Shown here: positions 26,741 to 36,305 of the stretch, in pieces
How the letters are laid out: each line of letters opens with the position of its first letter
Position numbering within the stretch: position 1 is the first letter of the stretch
From: Moraxella haemolytica
GTDB taxonomy: Bacteria > Pseudomonadota > Gammaproteobacteria > Pseudomonadales > Moraxellaceae
Direction of reading: 5' to 3'
DNA: 64,000 nt
Assembly: GCF_030177935.1 (NCBI RefSeq)
Contig: NZ_CP089974.1
Location: forward strand, 744,001-808,000
Notes under the pieces: generated by a model
Told to the model about the DNA's origin: nothing
The model's input: the letters and a program-made list of their open reading frames with translations, nothing else
The model's database searches: none
Translations under genes and position numbers: made by a program

Positions 26741-28564
26741 ATGCAATATATCGCACCGATTCGTGATATGAAGTTTGTGATGCACGAACTGTTAGACTCA
26801 CAAGCCCACTACGCCAACATTCCTGATTATTGTGAGCTAGACATTGATACGATTAATAGCTATCTTGAGGCGGCGGCGGACTTTGCTCAGTCGGTACTAT
26901 CTCCGCTCAACCGCACAGGCGATATTGAGGGCTGTGCCTTTAAAGATGGTGCGGTAATAACGCCGACAGGTTTTAAAGAGGCTTATGAGCAGTATTGTGA
27001 GCTTGGTTTTGCAGCATTAAACGCTGATCCAGACTTTGGTGGTCTTGGGTTACCAACTTCACTGTCAAGTGCGGTCAGTGAGATCATGGGTGCAGCAAAC
27101 TGGTCATTTGCGATGTATCCGGGTTTGTCGCATGGGGCGATACAGACCATTGAACATCATGGCACTGATGAACAAAAAGCAACTTATCTAGAGAAGATGA
27201 ATACAGGTGTCTGGTCAGGGACAATGTGCCTAACCGAAGCACACGCAGGTTCGGACTTGGGCATTATTAAGACTCGTGCTGTGCCGAATGCTGATGGTAG
27301 CTATGCCATTACAGGACAAAAAATCTTTATTTCGGCAGGTGAGCATGACCTTACTGAGAATATCATTCACATTGTTTTGGCACGCTTACCTGACGCCCCT
27401 GCTGGTACGAAAGGGATTTCGCTATTTATTGTGCCAAAATTCTTGGTTGATGGCGATGGAACGCTGGGCGAGCGTAATGGCGTGGCGTGTGGCTCTATTG
27501 AACATAAAATGGGCATCAAAGCATCAGCAACTTGTGTGATGAATTTTGATGGGGCGACTGGTTATCTGATTGGACCAAAGAATCGTGGTCTTAACTGTAT
27601 GTTTACCTTTATGAATGTTGCACGCATTGGCACGGCAATTCAGGGCTTGGCAGCATCAGAATTTGCCTTTCAAGGTTCACTAAAATATGCCAAAGACCGC
27701 ACTGCCATGCGTTCGATTTCTGGAGCAAAAGAACCTAATAAGCCTGCCGATAGCATCATTCATCATCCTGCGGTCAGAAATATGCTACTGACTCAAAAAG
27801 CGTTCAGTGAAGGGGGTAGGGCTTTGGTATACTATCTATCTTGGTTTGCTGATATTGTGGCAAAGGCTGATGGAGCGGAGGCTAAATTTGCTGATGAAAT
27901 GCTGTCATTATTAACACCGATTGCCAAAGCATTCTTGACGGAGACAGGGCTTGAATCAGCCAATTTGGGTGTGCAAGTCTATGGCGGTCATGGCTATATC
28001 AGTGAATGGGGTATGGAACAAAATCTGCGTGATACTCGCATTGCTTGTTTGTATGAGGGAACAACAGAGATTCAATCCTTAGATTTATTGGTACGCAAGG
28101 TGCTAGGTTCACAAGGTAGGTTGTTGGCAAACTTCACCAAAATCATCCATCAGTTCTGCAAAGAAAATCAAGATGATGACCGTATGGGGCAGATGATTGG
28201 TCAGCTTGCCAAATTAAATAGGCAGTGGGGCGATATTACCGCACGCATCGGCATGCAAGGCACGCAGAATCTCGATGCTGTGGGTGCAGCAGCGGTAGAT
28301 TATCTATTTTTTAGTGGTTATGTAACGCTAGGCTACTTATGGGCAAGAATGGCAGTAGTGGCTTATGCCAAGCTTGATGAGATGAATGCAAGTTTGGATG
28401 TGGACAAGTCTTTGCAAGGCGAATATGGTTTTTATGATGCCAAAGTAAAAACGGCAGAGTTTTATTTTGCCAAGCTCATGCCACGCACTTTTGTTCATGC
28501 TGCACGCATCAATAGTAGCCATACGACTTTGATGGCGATGACAAGTGAGCAGTTTGCTTTTTAA
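26741..28564 (+). CDS. Acyl-CoA dehydrogenase, 600-residue type (first of a pair)
   Basis: FAD enzyme that puts a trans-2 double bond into acyl-CoA in fatty acid beta-oxidation. 607 residues: N-terminal extension, then the three-part dehydrogenase fold (WSGTMCLTEAHAGSDLG contacting FAD and substrate; SIEHKMGIKASATCVMNFD in the middle domain). QVYGGHGYISEWGMEQNLRDTRI and CLYEGTTEIQ follow, with the catalytic Glu region, then an extra C-terminal helical domain of the Acyl-CoA_dh_C kind. This length class includes DmdC-like enzymes; chain-length preference cannot be read. GGAGATGG precedes the ATG. It closely resembles the next gene, a tandem duplication. Confidence 0.92.
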   Translation: MQYIAPIRDMKFVMHELLDSQAHYANIPDYCELDIDTINSYLEAAADFAQSVLSPLNRTGDIEGCAFKDGAVITPTGFKEAYEQYCELGFAALNADPDFGGLGLPTSLSSAVSEIMGAANWSFAMYPGLSHGAIQTIEHHGTDEQKATYLEKMNTGVWSGTMCLTEAHAGSDLGIIKTRAVPNADGSYAITGQKIFISAGEHDLTENIIHIVLARLPDAPAGTKGISLFIVPKFLVDGDGTLGERNGVACGSIEHKMGIKASATCVMNFDGATGYLIGPKNRGLNCMFTFMNVARIGTAIQGLAASEFAFQGSLKYAKDRTAMRSISGAKEPNKPADSIIHHPAVRNMLLTQKAFSEGGRALVYYLSWFADIVAKADGAEAKFADEMLSLLTPIAKAFLTETGLESANLGVQVYGGHGYISEWGMEQNLRDTRIACLYEGTTEIQSLDLLVRKVLGSQGRLLANFTKIIHQFCKENQDDDRMGQMIGQLAKLNRQWGDITARIGMQGTQNLDAVGAAAVDYLFFSGYVTLGYLWARMAVVAYAKLDEMNASLDVDKSLQGEYGFYDAKVKTAEFYFAKLMPRTFVHAARINSSHTTLMAMTSEQFAF

Positions 28565-28701
28565 AATGGCTAAATTAAAAACCGATTGATGGTGGCTTAA
28601 TTGAGCCAGCAGTTAGCAAACCACTTTTATCTTGACCTGATGGTCAAAATATGTTTTGATAAAACTGTCTTATTGCATTCAGGATATAAAAGGAGTTAGT
28701 G

Positions 28702-30477
28702 ATGACTTTGACCTATACCGCACCTTTGGACGAAATGCGTTTTACGCTAAACGAAGTCTTTGACGCACCAAATTTATGGAAAAATACACCGGCATTGTCG
28801 CATATGGATGGCGATACGGTGGATATGATTTTAGAGGAGATGGCAAAATTTAGTCGTGAGGTACTACTGCCACTGAATCAGTCAGGCGATGAAGAGGGTG
28901 CAACATATCTAGGCGATGGTAAGGTTGCCACCCCAACAGGCTTTAAAGAAGCATTTCGTGCGTACAGCGAGATGGGCTGGATTGGCTTGGGTGGTTCGCC
29001 TGAATTTGGTGGGCAGGGTATGCCAAAGATGGTCAGTATGCTCACCGAAGAGATGATGTTCTCGGCGAACCAGTCCTTTGCTTTATATCCAAACTTGACC
29101 GTTGGGGCGAGTCTGTGCTTGCAGGCTGGAGGTAGTGATGAACAAAAGGCAACTTATTTGCCTAAGCTCTATACAGGTGAATGGTCAGGGACGATGTGCC
29201 TAACTGAAGCACACGCAGGAACAGACTTGGGCATCATTAAGACCCGTGCCGTACCGAATGCTGATGGCTCTTATAACATCACGGGGACGAAGATTTTTAT
29301 CACAGGTGGTGAGCATGATTTGGCGGATAATATTATCCATCTAGTGCTTGCAAAAACACCTGATGCCCCTGCCGGCTCAAAAGGCATATCGTTATTTATT
29401 GTGCCAAAATTTCTTATTGATGATGATGGTAGCTTGGGCGAAAGAAACCATGTGTCAGCAGGCTCAATTGAACATAAAATGGGTATTAAAGCATCAGCAA
29501 CTTGCGTGATGAATTTTGATAATGCTAAGGGTTATATAGTGGGTGCAGAAAATACAGGGCTTGCCACCATGTTCGTCATGATGAATTATGAGCGTGTAAC
29601 AATGGGGCTGCAAGGCTTGGGAGCAAGCGTGCTGGCTTATCAAAATGCGTGCAACTATGCCAAAGACCGTCTACAAGGTCGCCACGATGATGGTGTTAAA
29701 AATACCGATAAGGCAGCCGACCCAATCATTGGCTTTGGTGATGTTCGCCGTATGTTACTCAATGCCAAAGCCAATAGTGTTGCTTCTCGTACCTTTGCCA
29801 TGTATGTTGCAAAGGCACTTGATGTGGTGAAATTTAGTGATGACGATACTCAAAAATCCCAAGCTAGTGCCAAGGTTGCTTTGCTTACCCCTGTTGTAAA
29901 AGCGTTTTTGACCGATATGGCATTCCATGCAACCGTTGATTGTCAGCAGGTTTTTGGTGGTCATGGCTATATCCGTGAATGGGGTATGGAGCAGATTGTC
30001 CGTGATACTCGCATCAGTCAAATTTATGAAGGAACGAATGGCATTCAGTCGCTTGACCTGTTGGGTCGTAAGGTGATAAAAAATGATGGTAAAGCAATGT
30101 TTGCTTTTTTAAATGAAATTCGCACTGCCTGCCAAGCTAGCCAAACCCAACATGTCATTAAAGCATCTTTGGTAGATGCAGTAGAGTGTGTTGAACAACT
30201 CACCAAAGATTTAATAAGTGTCTCTAAGACTGATGTGCACGCCATCAACACTTCTGCAGTGGATTATCTGCACGCAGTAGGTTATCTGTGTTATGGCTAT
30301 ATGTACCTGCTTGTTGTTAATGCTAGCGAATCTAAAGTAGGCGAGTTTTACAATGAGCGTATCAAGCTCGCCAATTATTTTGTATCACGCATCTTGCCCA
30401 AACTTTTTGCTCATGCGCAAATGGCAAAGGCAGGTTCTGAGAGTATCATGGCATTTGATGAGTCATTTTTTGGCTAA
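28702..30477 (+). CDS. Acyl-CoA dehydrogenase, 600-residue type (second of a pair)
   Basis: Paralogue of the gene just upstream, 591 residues. The same blocks occur at the same spacing: WSGTMCLTEAHAGTDLG, SIEHKMGIKASATCVMNFD, QVFGGHGYIREWGMEQIVRDTRI and IYEGTNGIQSLDLLGRK with the catalytic Glu. This last block is nearer the family norm than in the first copy (CLYEGTTEIQ). AGGAG lies six bases before ATG 28702; an in-frame GTG at 28699 is the other possible start. The gap of 137 bases has no terminator, so the two may be cotranscribed. The two copies probably differ in substrate range. Confidence 0.92.
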   Translation: MTLTYTAPLDEMRFTLNEVFDAPNLWKNTPALSHMDGDTVDMILEEMAKFSREVLLPLNQSGDEEGATYLGDGKVATPTGFKEAFRAYSEMGWIGLGGSPEFGGQGMPKMVSMLTEEMMFSANQSFALYPNLTVGASLCLQAGGSDEQKATYLPKLYTGEWSGTMCLTEAHAGTDLGIIKTRAVPNADGSYNITGTKIFITGGEHDLADNIIHLVLAKTPDAPAGSKGISLFIVPKFLIDDDGSLGERNHVSAGSIEHKMGIKASATCVMNFDNAKGYIVGAENTGLATMFVMMNYERVTMGLQGLGASVLAYQNACNYAKDRLQGRHDDGVKNTDKAADPIIGFGDVRRMLLNAKANSVASRTFAMYVAKALDVVKFSDDDTQKSQASAKVALLTPVVKAFLTDMAFHATVDCQQVFGGHGYIREWGMEQIVRDTRISQIYEGTNGIQSLDLLGRKVIKNDGKAMFAFLNEIRTACQASQTQHVIKASLVDAVECVEQLTKDLISVSKTDVHAINTSAVDYLHAVGYLCYGYMYLLVVNASESKVGEFYNERIKLANYFVSRILPKLFAHAQMAKAGSESIMAFDESFFG

Positions 30478-30498
30478 TTGACTTGGTGTTGATACAAT

Positions 30499-30525
30499 AA
30501 AAGACGGTCTTGTGCTGTCTTTTTT
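30499..30525 (+). terminator. Probable terminator of the acyl-CoA dehydrogenase pair
   Basis: AAAAGAC and GTCTTTT arms around eleven bases, followed by Ts, 21 bases past the stop. Confidence 0.6.
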
Positions 30526-30589
30526 ATGAATTTTATATAATATACTTACTATTTTTTATGGCTAAAGTAGCAAATCAAGAAATATAAAA

Positions 30590-30621
30590 ATGCCTTAATC
30601 TAAAATTTTAGATTAAGGCAT
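30590..30621 (-). terminator. pckG terminator, 32-base perfect palindrome
   Basis: Sixteen bases (ATGCCTTAATCTAAAA) and their exact complement run without a loop. On the minus strand it is followed by TTTTATATTT. It lies 38 bases past the pckG stop. Confidence 0.8.
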
Positions 30622-30658
30622 TTGTGCAAGATGTCATCTTGTGATAACTGAACTTGAC

Positions 30659-32491
30659 TTATAGAGCTTGAATGTCATTAACCAACTTAGCTTGATGGTC
30701 AATTAGGGTTTGTGGCATACGCTCGCCTAGTTTTTCAAACAAGACTTTGTGATCTGCCAGTTCTTTTATCCAAGCATCTTTATCTTGACTGGTTAACAAA
30801 TCAAATTCCTGTTCGCTAAAATCAGATTCTGCCCAATTGATGTCATTATAAGTTGGAACAAGACCAATCGGCGTATGAACAGCATTGGCACTGCCTTCAC
30901 AACGGTTAATAATCCATTCTAGTACACGCATATTCTGTCCAAAGCCAGGCCATACGAAGTTGCCATCGGCATCACGGCGGAACCAGTTCACCTTAAACAT
31001 TTTGGGTAGTTGCGTGCCATGAGCTTGGGTTAGTTGTTCTAGTTTTTCACCCATTTCTAGCCAGTTGGTAAAATAATCAGCCATGTTATAGCCTGCAAAT
31101 GGCAACATTGCAAATGGATCACGGCGTACCACACCTTGTGCACCTGTGGCGGCGGCAGTGGTTTCAGAACCCATGGTGGCGGCTTTATACACGCCATCTA
31201 CCCAGTCAAAGGCTTCAGATACTAATGGCACAGTGTCGGCACGACGACCACCAAAGATGAATGCAGAAATTGGCACACCTTCAGGGTTTTCCCATTGTGG
31301 GTCGATGGAAGGGCATTGAGCTGCCGATACAGTAAAGCGAGCGTTGGCATGTGATGCTTTTTCACTACCGTCATGTTTTTCTCGCTTCCAGTTGATGAGA
31401 TTTTCTGGTGTTTCTTTGGTTTTGCCTTCCCACCATGCTTCACCATCTTCTGTCATGGCGACATTGGTATAAATAACATCGGAATGCAATGTACTCATAC
31501 AGTTGGAGTTTGTTTTGGTATTTGTACCAGGAGCGACACCAAAGAAGCCTGCTTCTGGATTGATGGCGTATAGTTTGCCGTCAGCTGATGGTTTAATCCA
31601 AGCGATGTCATCGCCAACAGTTTCAACTTTCCAGCCTTCATAGCCTGCCGGTGGAATCAACATGGCAAAATTAGTTTTACCACAGGCCGATGGGAATGCT
31701 GCAGCGATATAATGTTTTTTGCCTTGCGGATTGGTTACACCCAAGATAAGCATGTGCTCAGCCAACCAACCTTGCTCACGACCCATGACAGATGCAATGC
31801 GAAGTGCTAGGCATTTTTTGCCAAGTAGGGCGTTGCCACCATAGCCTGAACCATAAGACCAGATTTCACGAGTTTCTGGGAAGTGGACGATGTATTTGTC
31901 ATCATTACAAGGCCATGCCACATCTTTTTGACCTGCTGTCAGTGGTGCACCCACAGAGTGAACGCAAGGCACAAAATCGCCTGATTCGCCAAGTGCATCA
32001 TAAACTGCTTTGCCCATACGAGCCATTTTACGCATGCTCGTTACGACATAAGGGCTGTCGGTCAGTTCAACACCAATGTGGGCGATATGGCTACCCAAAG
32101 GACCCATGCTAAACGGCACAACATACATGATGCGACCTGCCATGCAACCATCAAATTTTTCATTTAAGATGGCACGCATCTCGCTCGGGGCTTTCCAATT
32201 ATTGGTTGCACCAGCATCAATCTCTTGTTCTGAGCAGATAAAAGTGCGGTCTTCTACACGAGCCACATCAGAAGGGTCGGAAAATGCCAAATAAGAATTT
32301 GGGTGCTTTTCTTCATTGAGCTTAATCATGGTGCCATTGTCAATCATCAGATTGATTAGGCGGTTATACTCTTCTTCTGAGCCATCGCACCATTCAATGC
32401 GAGCGGGCTTGGTGAGAGTTGCGATTTTGGCAACCCAATTTATTAGGGCTTGGTGGCGGACAAAGTCTGGTGCGGTAATTGTTGTGGTCAT
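30659..32491 (-). CDS. pckG: Phosphoenolpyruvate carboxykinase (GTP)
   Basis: Makes phosphoenolpyruvate from oxaloacetate and GTP; with PpsA at the window start this is the second gluconeogenic entry. 610 residues, the usual GTP-type length. Seen: [16 protein letters not shown]-like [12 protein letters not shown] near 130, the P-loop and active-site Cys in FPSACGKTN (about 265-273), VGDDIAWIK with the metal site, [14 protein letters not shown], and [14 protein letters not shown] with the guanine/oxaloacetate Arg. The ATP-dependent family (pckA) has a different P-loop, so pckG is clear. The long upstream region carries repeated TGACAG/CTGTCA elements. It ends in a palindromic terminator. Confidence 0.97.
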   Translation of the reverse strand: MTTTITAPDFVRHQALINWVAKIATLTKPARIEWCDGSEEEYNRLINLMIDNGTMIKLNEEKHPNSYLAFSDPSDVARVEDRTFICSEQEIDAGATNNWKAPSEMRAILNEKFDGCMAGRIMYVVPFSMGPLGSHIAHIGVELTDSPYVVTSMRKMARMGKAVYDALGESGDFVPCVHSVGAPLTAGQKDVAWPCNDDKYIVHFPETREIWSYGSGYGGNALLGKKCLALRIASVMGREQGWLAEHMLILGVTNPQGKKHYIAAAFPSACGKTNFAMLIPPAGYEGWKVETVGDDIAWIKPSADGKLYAINPEAGFFGVAPGTNTKTNSNCMSTLHSDVIYTNVAMTEDGEAWWEGKTKETPENLINWKREKHDGSEKASHANARFTVSAAQCPSIDPQWENPEGVPISAFIFGGRRADTVPLVSEAFDWVDGVYKAATMGSETTAAATGAQGVVRRDPFAMLPFAGYNMADYFTNWLEMGEKLEQLTQAHGTQLPKMFKVNWFRRDADGNFVWPGFGQNMRVLEWIINRCEGSANAVHTPIGLVPTYNDINWAESDFSEQEFDLLTSQDKDAWIKELADHKVLFEKLGERMPQTLIDHQAKLVNDIQAL

Positions 32492-32896
32492 GCGATTATC
32501 TCAATCATAAAAAATGAAAGTAAAACCTATTTAAAAGAACTTAAAAACAATAGCATCATTACTTATTTCGTGATGATGGGAAGGCTGTCAATATTGGTTA
32601 CTTGACAGTCTGTCATATATTATGCAAAGATTTATAATTGTGCAGTCTTTGCTTTTTTTTGTGTATTAAAACATATTTTGATACAATTGATAATAAATAT
32701 TCATAAAATAAATGGTCATATTTTTGGATTTTATATATTGGTTGCCTTGTTATACTTTGGCTTGCTTTGTGGTAATAAGTGGTTGTTGGTATTGCATTTA
32801 GTGTATGTTTATTTGATTAATGAGACGCAATTAAATTCTACCCAATAGATTGCATCTATTGTTGCATGAGACTGTGATAAAATCTGTCATATAAAG
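32492..32896. other. Regulatory region upstream of pckG and downstream of the thioesterase gene
   Basis: 405 bases, no gene. It holds three CTGTCA/TGACAG half-sites at 32585-32615 and a hairpin CAATAGAT-TGC-ATCTATTG at 32843-32861, which lies 36 bases beyond the thioesterase stop and may end that transcript, although no T run follows. The pckG promoter must lie here on the minus strand; TTGACA hexamers occur within the half-sites. Confidence 0.5.
32585..32615. promoter_or_regulatory. Triple TGACAG/CTGTCA element upstream of pckG
   Basis: CTGTCAA (32585-32591), TTGACAG (32602-32608) and CTGTCA (32610-32615). The first two form an inverted repeat with a 10-base gap; the last two form TGACAG-T-CTGTCA. 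About 100 bases upstream of the pckG start; a plausible repressor or activator site. Confidence 0.5.
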
Positions 32897-33442
32897 CTAC
32901 TCACTTGGATAAGGACGCAGTCTGTCTGTTTCAATCCACGCCTGCACCCATTCATCGGGTGGCAGATTGATGTCGGTGTAGCCTAGGCTGTCCAAGACTT
33001 CTTTGGTGGGTAGGGTTTTGCCAGATTTAAAATTTGTAACCGCAGTACGCAATAAAGCATGGCAGGTGCATTTACCCTTGACCCACATCGTCTGCTCAAT
33101 ATAAAACCATCGTTCATCAATCGCACAAATACGAGTTTTCATTGTAACCTTATCAAAAGCACGAATTCGCTTGCGATACTGAATGGTACTGCCCGCCACC
33201 ACCAAGCCCCAGCGATTTTTGATGAGCTTTGCCCCAAGTCCTGTACGAATGGCAAAATCAGTACGACCTAAGTCAAATAGCGTAAAAATCCGTCCATTGT
33301 TCATCTCAAGAAAATTATCAATGTCATTCACATTGGCGGTGAAATGATATTCGCTGATATCAGTCAAACTTAAGCCATCTCCTTGTTTGAGACTAAGCGA
33401 GCTTTTGATGATTGTTTTGGTTAAGCGTAAAAACGGATACAT
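32897..33442 (-). CDS. Acyl-CoA thioesterase family protein (hotdog fold)
   Basis: 181 residues resembling the THEM6/4-hydroxybenzoyl-CoA thioesterase-like group. Seen: SEYHFTANVNDIDNFLEMNNGRIFTLFDLGRTDF, the usual N-terminal block with the N-N-G-R core. GLVVAGSTIQYRKRIRAFDKVTMKTRI follows, the central strand pair, then ERWFYIEQTMW and a C-terminal LPPDEWVQAWIETDR. Proteins of this sort are soluble or loosely membrane-bound and hydrolyse acyl-CoA or a related thioester; the substrate is unknown. It stands alone on the minus strand between rluB and pckG. Confidence 0.8.
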   Translation of the reverse strand: MYPFLRLTKTIIKSSLSLKQGDGLSLTDISEYHFTANVNDIDNFLEMNNGRIFTLFDLGRTDFAIRTGLGAKLIKNRWGLVVAGSTIQYRKRIRAFDKVTMKTRICAIDERWFYIEQTMWVKGKCTCHALLRTAVTNFKSGKTLPTKEVLDSLGYTDINLPPDEWVQAWIETDRLRPYPSE

Positions 33443-33484
33443 GATAACTTCCTTGCGATGAGCTATTTGTTGTCATCAAACTTG

Positions 33485-34510
33485 TCAAACCTGATAAAAC
33501 TTGGCGTTTTTTAGGTTGGGCGAATTTGATTTTTCGGTACGCTCTTTTGATTGCGATCTGCCTTTATGGGTAGATTTGCCGTTCATACGGTTGCGGCGTT
33601 CTTCTTCTCGTTCATGTCTTTCGTGCTTTTGACGGCGAATCTCACGAGATTTTAGTGGTTTTTTATGAATGCGAGCTTGTTTTTCTTTGGTGGCAGTGTT
33701 TAAGCCTGTACCAATGCGAGGGCGTAGACCGACCGTTTCGATGAGTTTGCCGATTTCTTTGGCGTCAAGCTCAATAAATCGCCCTGTACGCAGCTCTTTT
33801 GGTAGTAGCACAGTGCCGTAGCGAGTACGAATCAGGCGTGAGACTTTAAGTTCTTGGGATTCGAACATACGACGCACTTCACGCTTACGACCTTCTTTGA
33901 TTTTGACATGATACCACTTATTAACGCCAGCACCGCCACCTTCTTTGATGTCATCAAACTTTGCCATGCCATCTTCAAGTTCAACGCCACGAGTTAAATT
34001 CTGGGCAATTGTTGGGGTTACCTCGCCTAGCACACGCACCGCATACTCACGAGTTATCTCGCTTGATGGGTGCATGAGCCGATGAGCCAATTCGCCATCG
34101 TTGGTAAATAGCAGTAGCCCTGATGAATTAATGTCTAGACGACCGACCATGACCCATCTATCACCTGTCAATTTGGGCAGACGATCAAAGACGGTAGGGC
34201 GACCTTCTGGGTCGGATGCGGACGAAATCTCGCCTTCAGGTTTATGATAAGCGATGACACGGCGGCGTTTTTCTCTTTCTGCTTTGATGCGTACAAGTCG
34301 CCCATCAACACGAATCTCATCAGTGGTGGTGGCACGGTCGCCTAGAGTCGCGATTTGCCCATTGATGGAGACACGCCCCGCCTTGATGATGTCTTCTAGA
34401 CCACGCCGTGAGCCTAGACCCATGCGAGCGAGTAATTTTTGGAGTTTTTCGCCTTCTGGACGAGATTGGGTGGACTCTTGTGTGTCGGTGATGCTGGTCA
34501 TGTCGTTCAT
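33485..34510 (-). CDS. rluB: 23S rRNA pseudouridine(2605) synthase
   Basis: 341 residues. N-terminal S4 RNA-binding domain (KLQKLLARMGLGSRRGLEDIIKAGRVSING, about residues 20-55). The RsuA-type catalytic domain follows, with GRLDINSSGLLLFTNDGE holding the catalytic Asp, then KEGRKREVRRMFES. A very basic C-terminal tail of about 70 residues (KPLKSREIRRQKHERHEREEE) probably binds rRNA. RluB rather than RluE/F/RsuA is preferred from the length and basic tail and from the scpA-scpB-rluB order, which is conserved. Start ATG 34510 has AGGAA seven bases before it; the frame opens ten codons earlier. Confidence 0.9.
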   Translation of the reverse strand: MNDMTSITDTQESTQSRPEGEKLQKLLARMGLGSRRGLEDIIKAGRVSINGQIATLGDRATTTDEIRVDGRLVRIKAEREKRRRVIAYHKPEGEISSASDPEGRPTVFDRLPKLTGDRWVMVGRLDINSSGLLLFTNDGELAHRLMHPSSEITREYAVRVLGEVTPTIAQNLTRGVELEDGMAKFDDIKEGGGAGVNKWYHVKIKEGRKREVRRMFESQELKVSRLIRTRYGTVLLPKELRTGRFIELDAKEIGKLIETVGLRPRIGTGLNTATKEKQARIHKKPLKSREIRRQKHERHEREEERRNRMNGKSTHKGRSQSKERTEKSNSPNLKNAKFYQV

Positions 34511-34653
34511 GATGATGTTCCTGTGGTTGGAAAATAACATTTCACAATGTTAAAAGATTTTATGATAAAGGGTTGATGTAGATTTGGCAAGTTAAAAATA
34601 CAAATAGTAACTTTTTATCAGCTGTTTTATGATTAAGCAAGCATGATGATTGG

Positions 34654-35280
34654 TTATGGGGGGCTTGAGTGTGTATCATTGGGTTTTAGGTTTGGCAATT
34701 CGGGCAGTGGTGGTAACTCATCAAGACTATTTAGACCAAACGCGTCCAAAAAAGCAGGCGTGGTGTGCAGTAGGGCGGGTTTTCCCAGTGTGTCTTTATG
34801 ACCTTTTTCTACAATCCAGCCCTTATCAAACAGTTGTCTTAGAATATTACTAGAGACAGTAACGCCACGCACCTGTTCGATGTCCCCACGAGTAACAGGC
34901 TGTTTGTAAGCGATGACGCTTAAGGTTTCAAGTAGGGCTTGGCTTAGCGTTTCAAGTCGCTCGGGGAAAATCTGCTGAATAAGTCTTGCGTAGCTATCCT
35001 TAATCTGTAGGCGATAGCCACTGGCGGTTTTGCCTAGTGCCAGTACACTGCCTGAGAGTCGCTCTTTTAGGATAATAAGTGCCATCTGCAGTTCGTTATG
35101 ACTCATAGATAGGTGCTTTTTTAGGTCATTGTCGGTTAAAGGGGTTTCACTGGCGTGCAGTAAAACTTCAATGTAGCGACTCAAAGCCTCGGCGGTGGCA
35201 TGTTCTTCAAGGGCTTGGCGTTCGTCAAGCGGTTTGTCATCTGCGATGTTTAAAGGTGTGGGACTGATTGATTGTTCCAT
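34654..35280 (-). CDS. scpB: Segregation and condensation protein B
   Basis: Forms the ScpAB part of the bacterial SMC condensin complex. 208 residues. Two winged-helix domains: YIEVLLHASETPLTDNDLKKHL, and LSQALLETLSVIAYKQPVTRGDIEQVRGV, the most conserved block. KGWIVEKGHKDTLGKPALLHTT follows. The frame is open back to 35424, overlapping scpA; ATG 35280 (MEQSISPTPL) is chosen because the family begins near there, although no clear Shine-Dalgarno is seen and a longer product cannot be excluded. Directly downstream of scpA; no smc or mksB gene is in the window. Confidence 0.92.
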   Translation of the reverse strand: MEQSISPTPLNIADDKPLDERQALEEHATAEALSRYIEVLLHASETPLTDNDLKKHLSMSHNELQMALIILKERLSGSVLALGKTASGYRLQIKDSYARLIQQIFPERLETLSQALLETLSVIAYKQPVTRGDIEQVRGVTVSSNILRQLFDKGWIVEKGHKDTLGKPALLHTTPAFLDAFGLNSLDELPPLPELPNLKPNDTHSSPP

Positions 35281-35365
35281 ATGTTTTATTTGTTTGTATT
35301 GGCGGTTATGGGTGGGTTCGGTTTTGGGTGTTGATTGGCTTATCTGATTGATGGTGAGATGATAC

Positions 35366-36304
35366 CTAGTGTAGCCAATATAAGGTCTGTTCATCAATGG
35401 CATATGCGATATGCTCAACATCAACTGCTTGCTTGGCTGATGATTGGTCGTTTAGCGATGCTGATTGTTTTTGTTTTTTTGGTGCAGGATTGATAAATAA
35501 ATCATCTGCCTTGATGTCGTTGGAGATCATCACCTCACCAAAGCCAATCAAACCTCGTTTTATCAGTTCTAATATTGCCACAAAACTTACCACCACGCCC
35601 AGTTTGCCTTGAGTGGGATTAAGAAGTTCTTTAAAAGTTGCTTTGCCTTGTTTGCTCATGGTTTGGCTGATGTCAGCTATGCGTTCAGGCAACGGCACAG
35701 GGTCGGTAGCGACCGTATGTATCTGATGGTCAGTCTTAATGTGCATATTGACTAGACTATTGATCAAAATATTGGGCGAGTATTTTGGTAGCTCAGCACG
35801 CATTGCCTGAACACTAGGCAGGCTTGTCCATGCTAAAAATACATCTCTTTCAAGACGAATTAAGCCGTCTAGTCGTTTGGCAGCTTCTTTGATTTGGGCA
35901 TATTCTTCTAGCTTTCTAATCAGCCTTGCTTTGGGACTTAGTTCATCATCAACAATATCGGGCTGTGGCAGTAGTAGTTCGCTTTTGATGGCGATGAGTG
36001 TACTTGCCATTAGCAAATAATCGCCTGCCAGTTCAAAATATTCTTCATCTAAGTCTTTGATATAGCTAAGATACTGCTCGGTAATGGGTAAAATGGCTGT
36101 TTCGGTCAAATCAAAGTTATTTTTTTTGACCAGATACAATAAAAAATCAAGCGGACCTGCAAATTGCTCAAGCCAAATAGCAAACGCCTGTGGTGGAATG
36201 TACAGGTCTTCAGGTAGGCTTTCAACAGGTGTATCAAAGATACGAATCGTGTTGGTATCTTGATTGGTGCCAGTCTCGGTGCTATGGGTTGTGCTATTTG
36301 TCAT
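35366..36304 (-). CDS. scpA: Segregation and condensation protein A
   Basis: Kleisin subunit that bridges SMC heads. 312 residues. The core begins FAIWLEQFAGPLDFLLYLVKKNNFDLTETAIL, followed by YLLMASTLIAIKSELLLP, the standard ScpA signature, and ends with FVAILELIKRGLIGFG, the C-terminal winged helix that binds the SMC head. The frame opens at 36343, inside the end of trpS; ATG 36304, two bases past the trpS stop, gives a usual start (MTNSTTHST) and a coupled arrangement trpS-scpA-scpB. Confidence 0.93.
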   Translation of the reverse strand: MTNSTTHSTETGTNQDTNTIRIFDTPVESLPEDLYIPPQAFAIWLEQFAGPLDFLLYLVKKNNFDLTETAILPITEQYLSYIKDLDEEYFELAGDYLLMASTLIAIKSELLLPQPDIVDDELSPKARLIRKLEEYAQIKEAAKRLDGLIRLERDVFLAWTSLPSVQAMRAELPKYSPNILINSLVNMHIKTDHQIHTVATDPVPLPERIADISQTMSKQGKATFKELLNPTQGKLGVVVSFVAILELIKRGLIGFGEVMISNDIKADDLFINPAPKKQKQSASLNDQSSAKQAVDVEHIAYAIDEQTLYWLH

Positions 36305-36305
36305 G

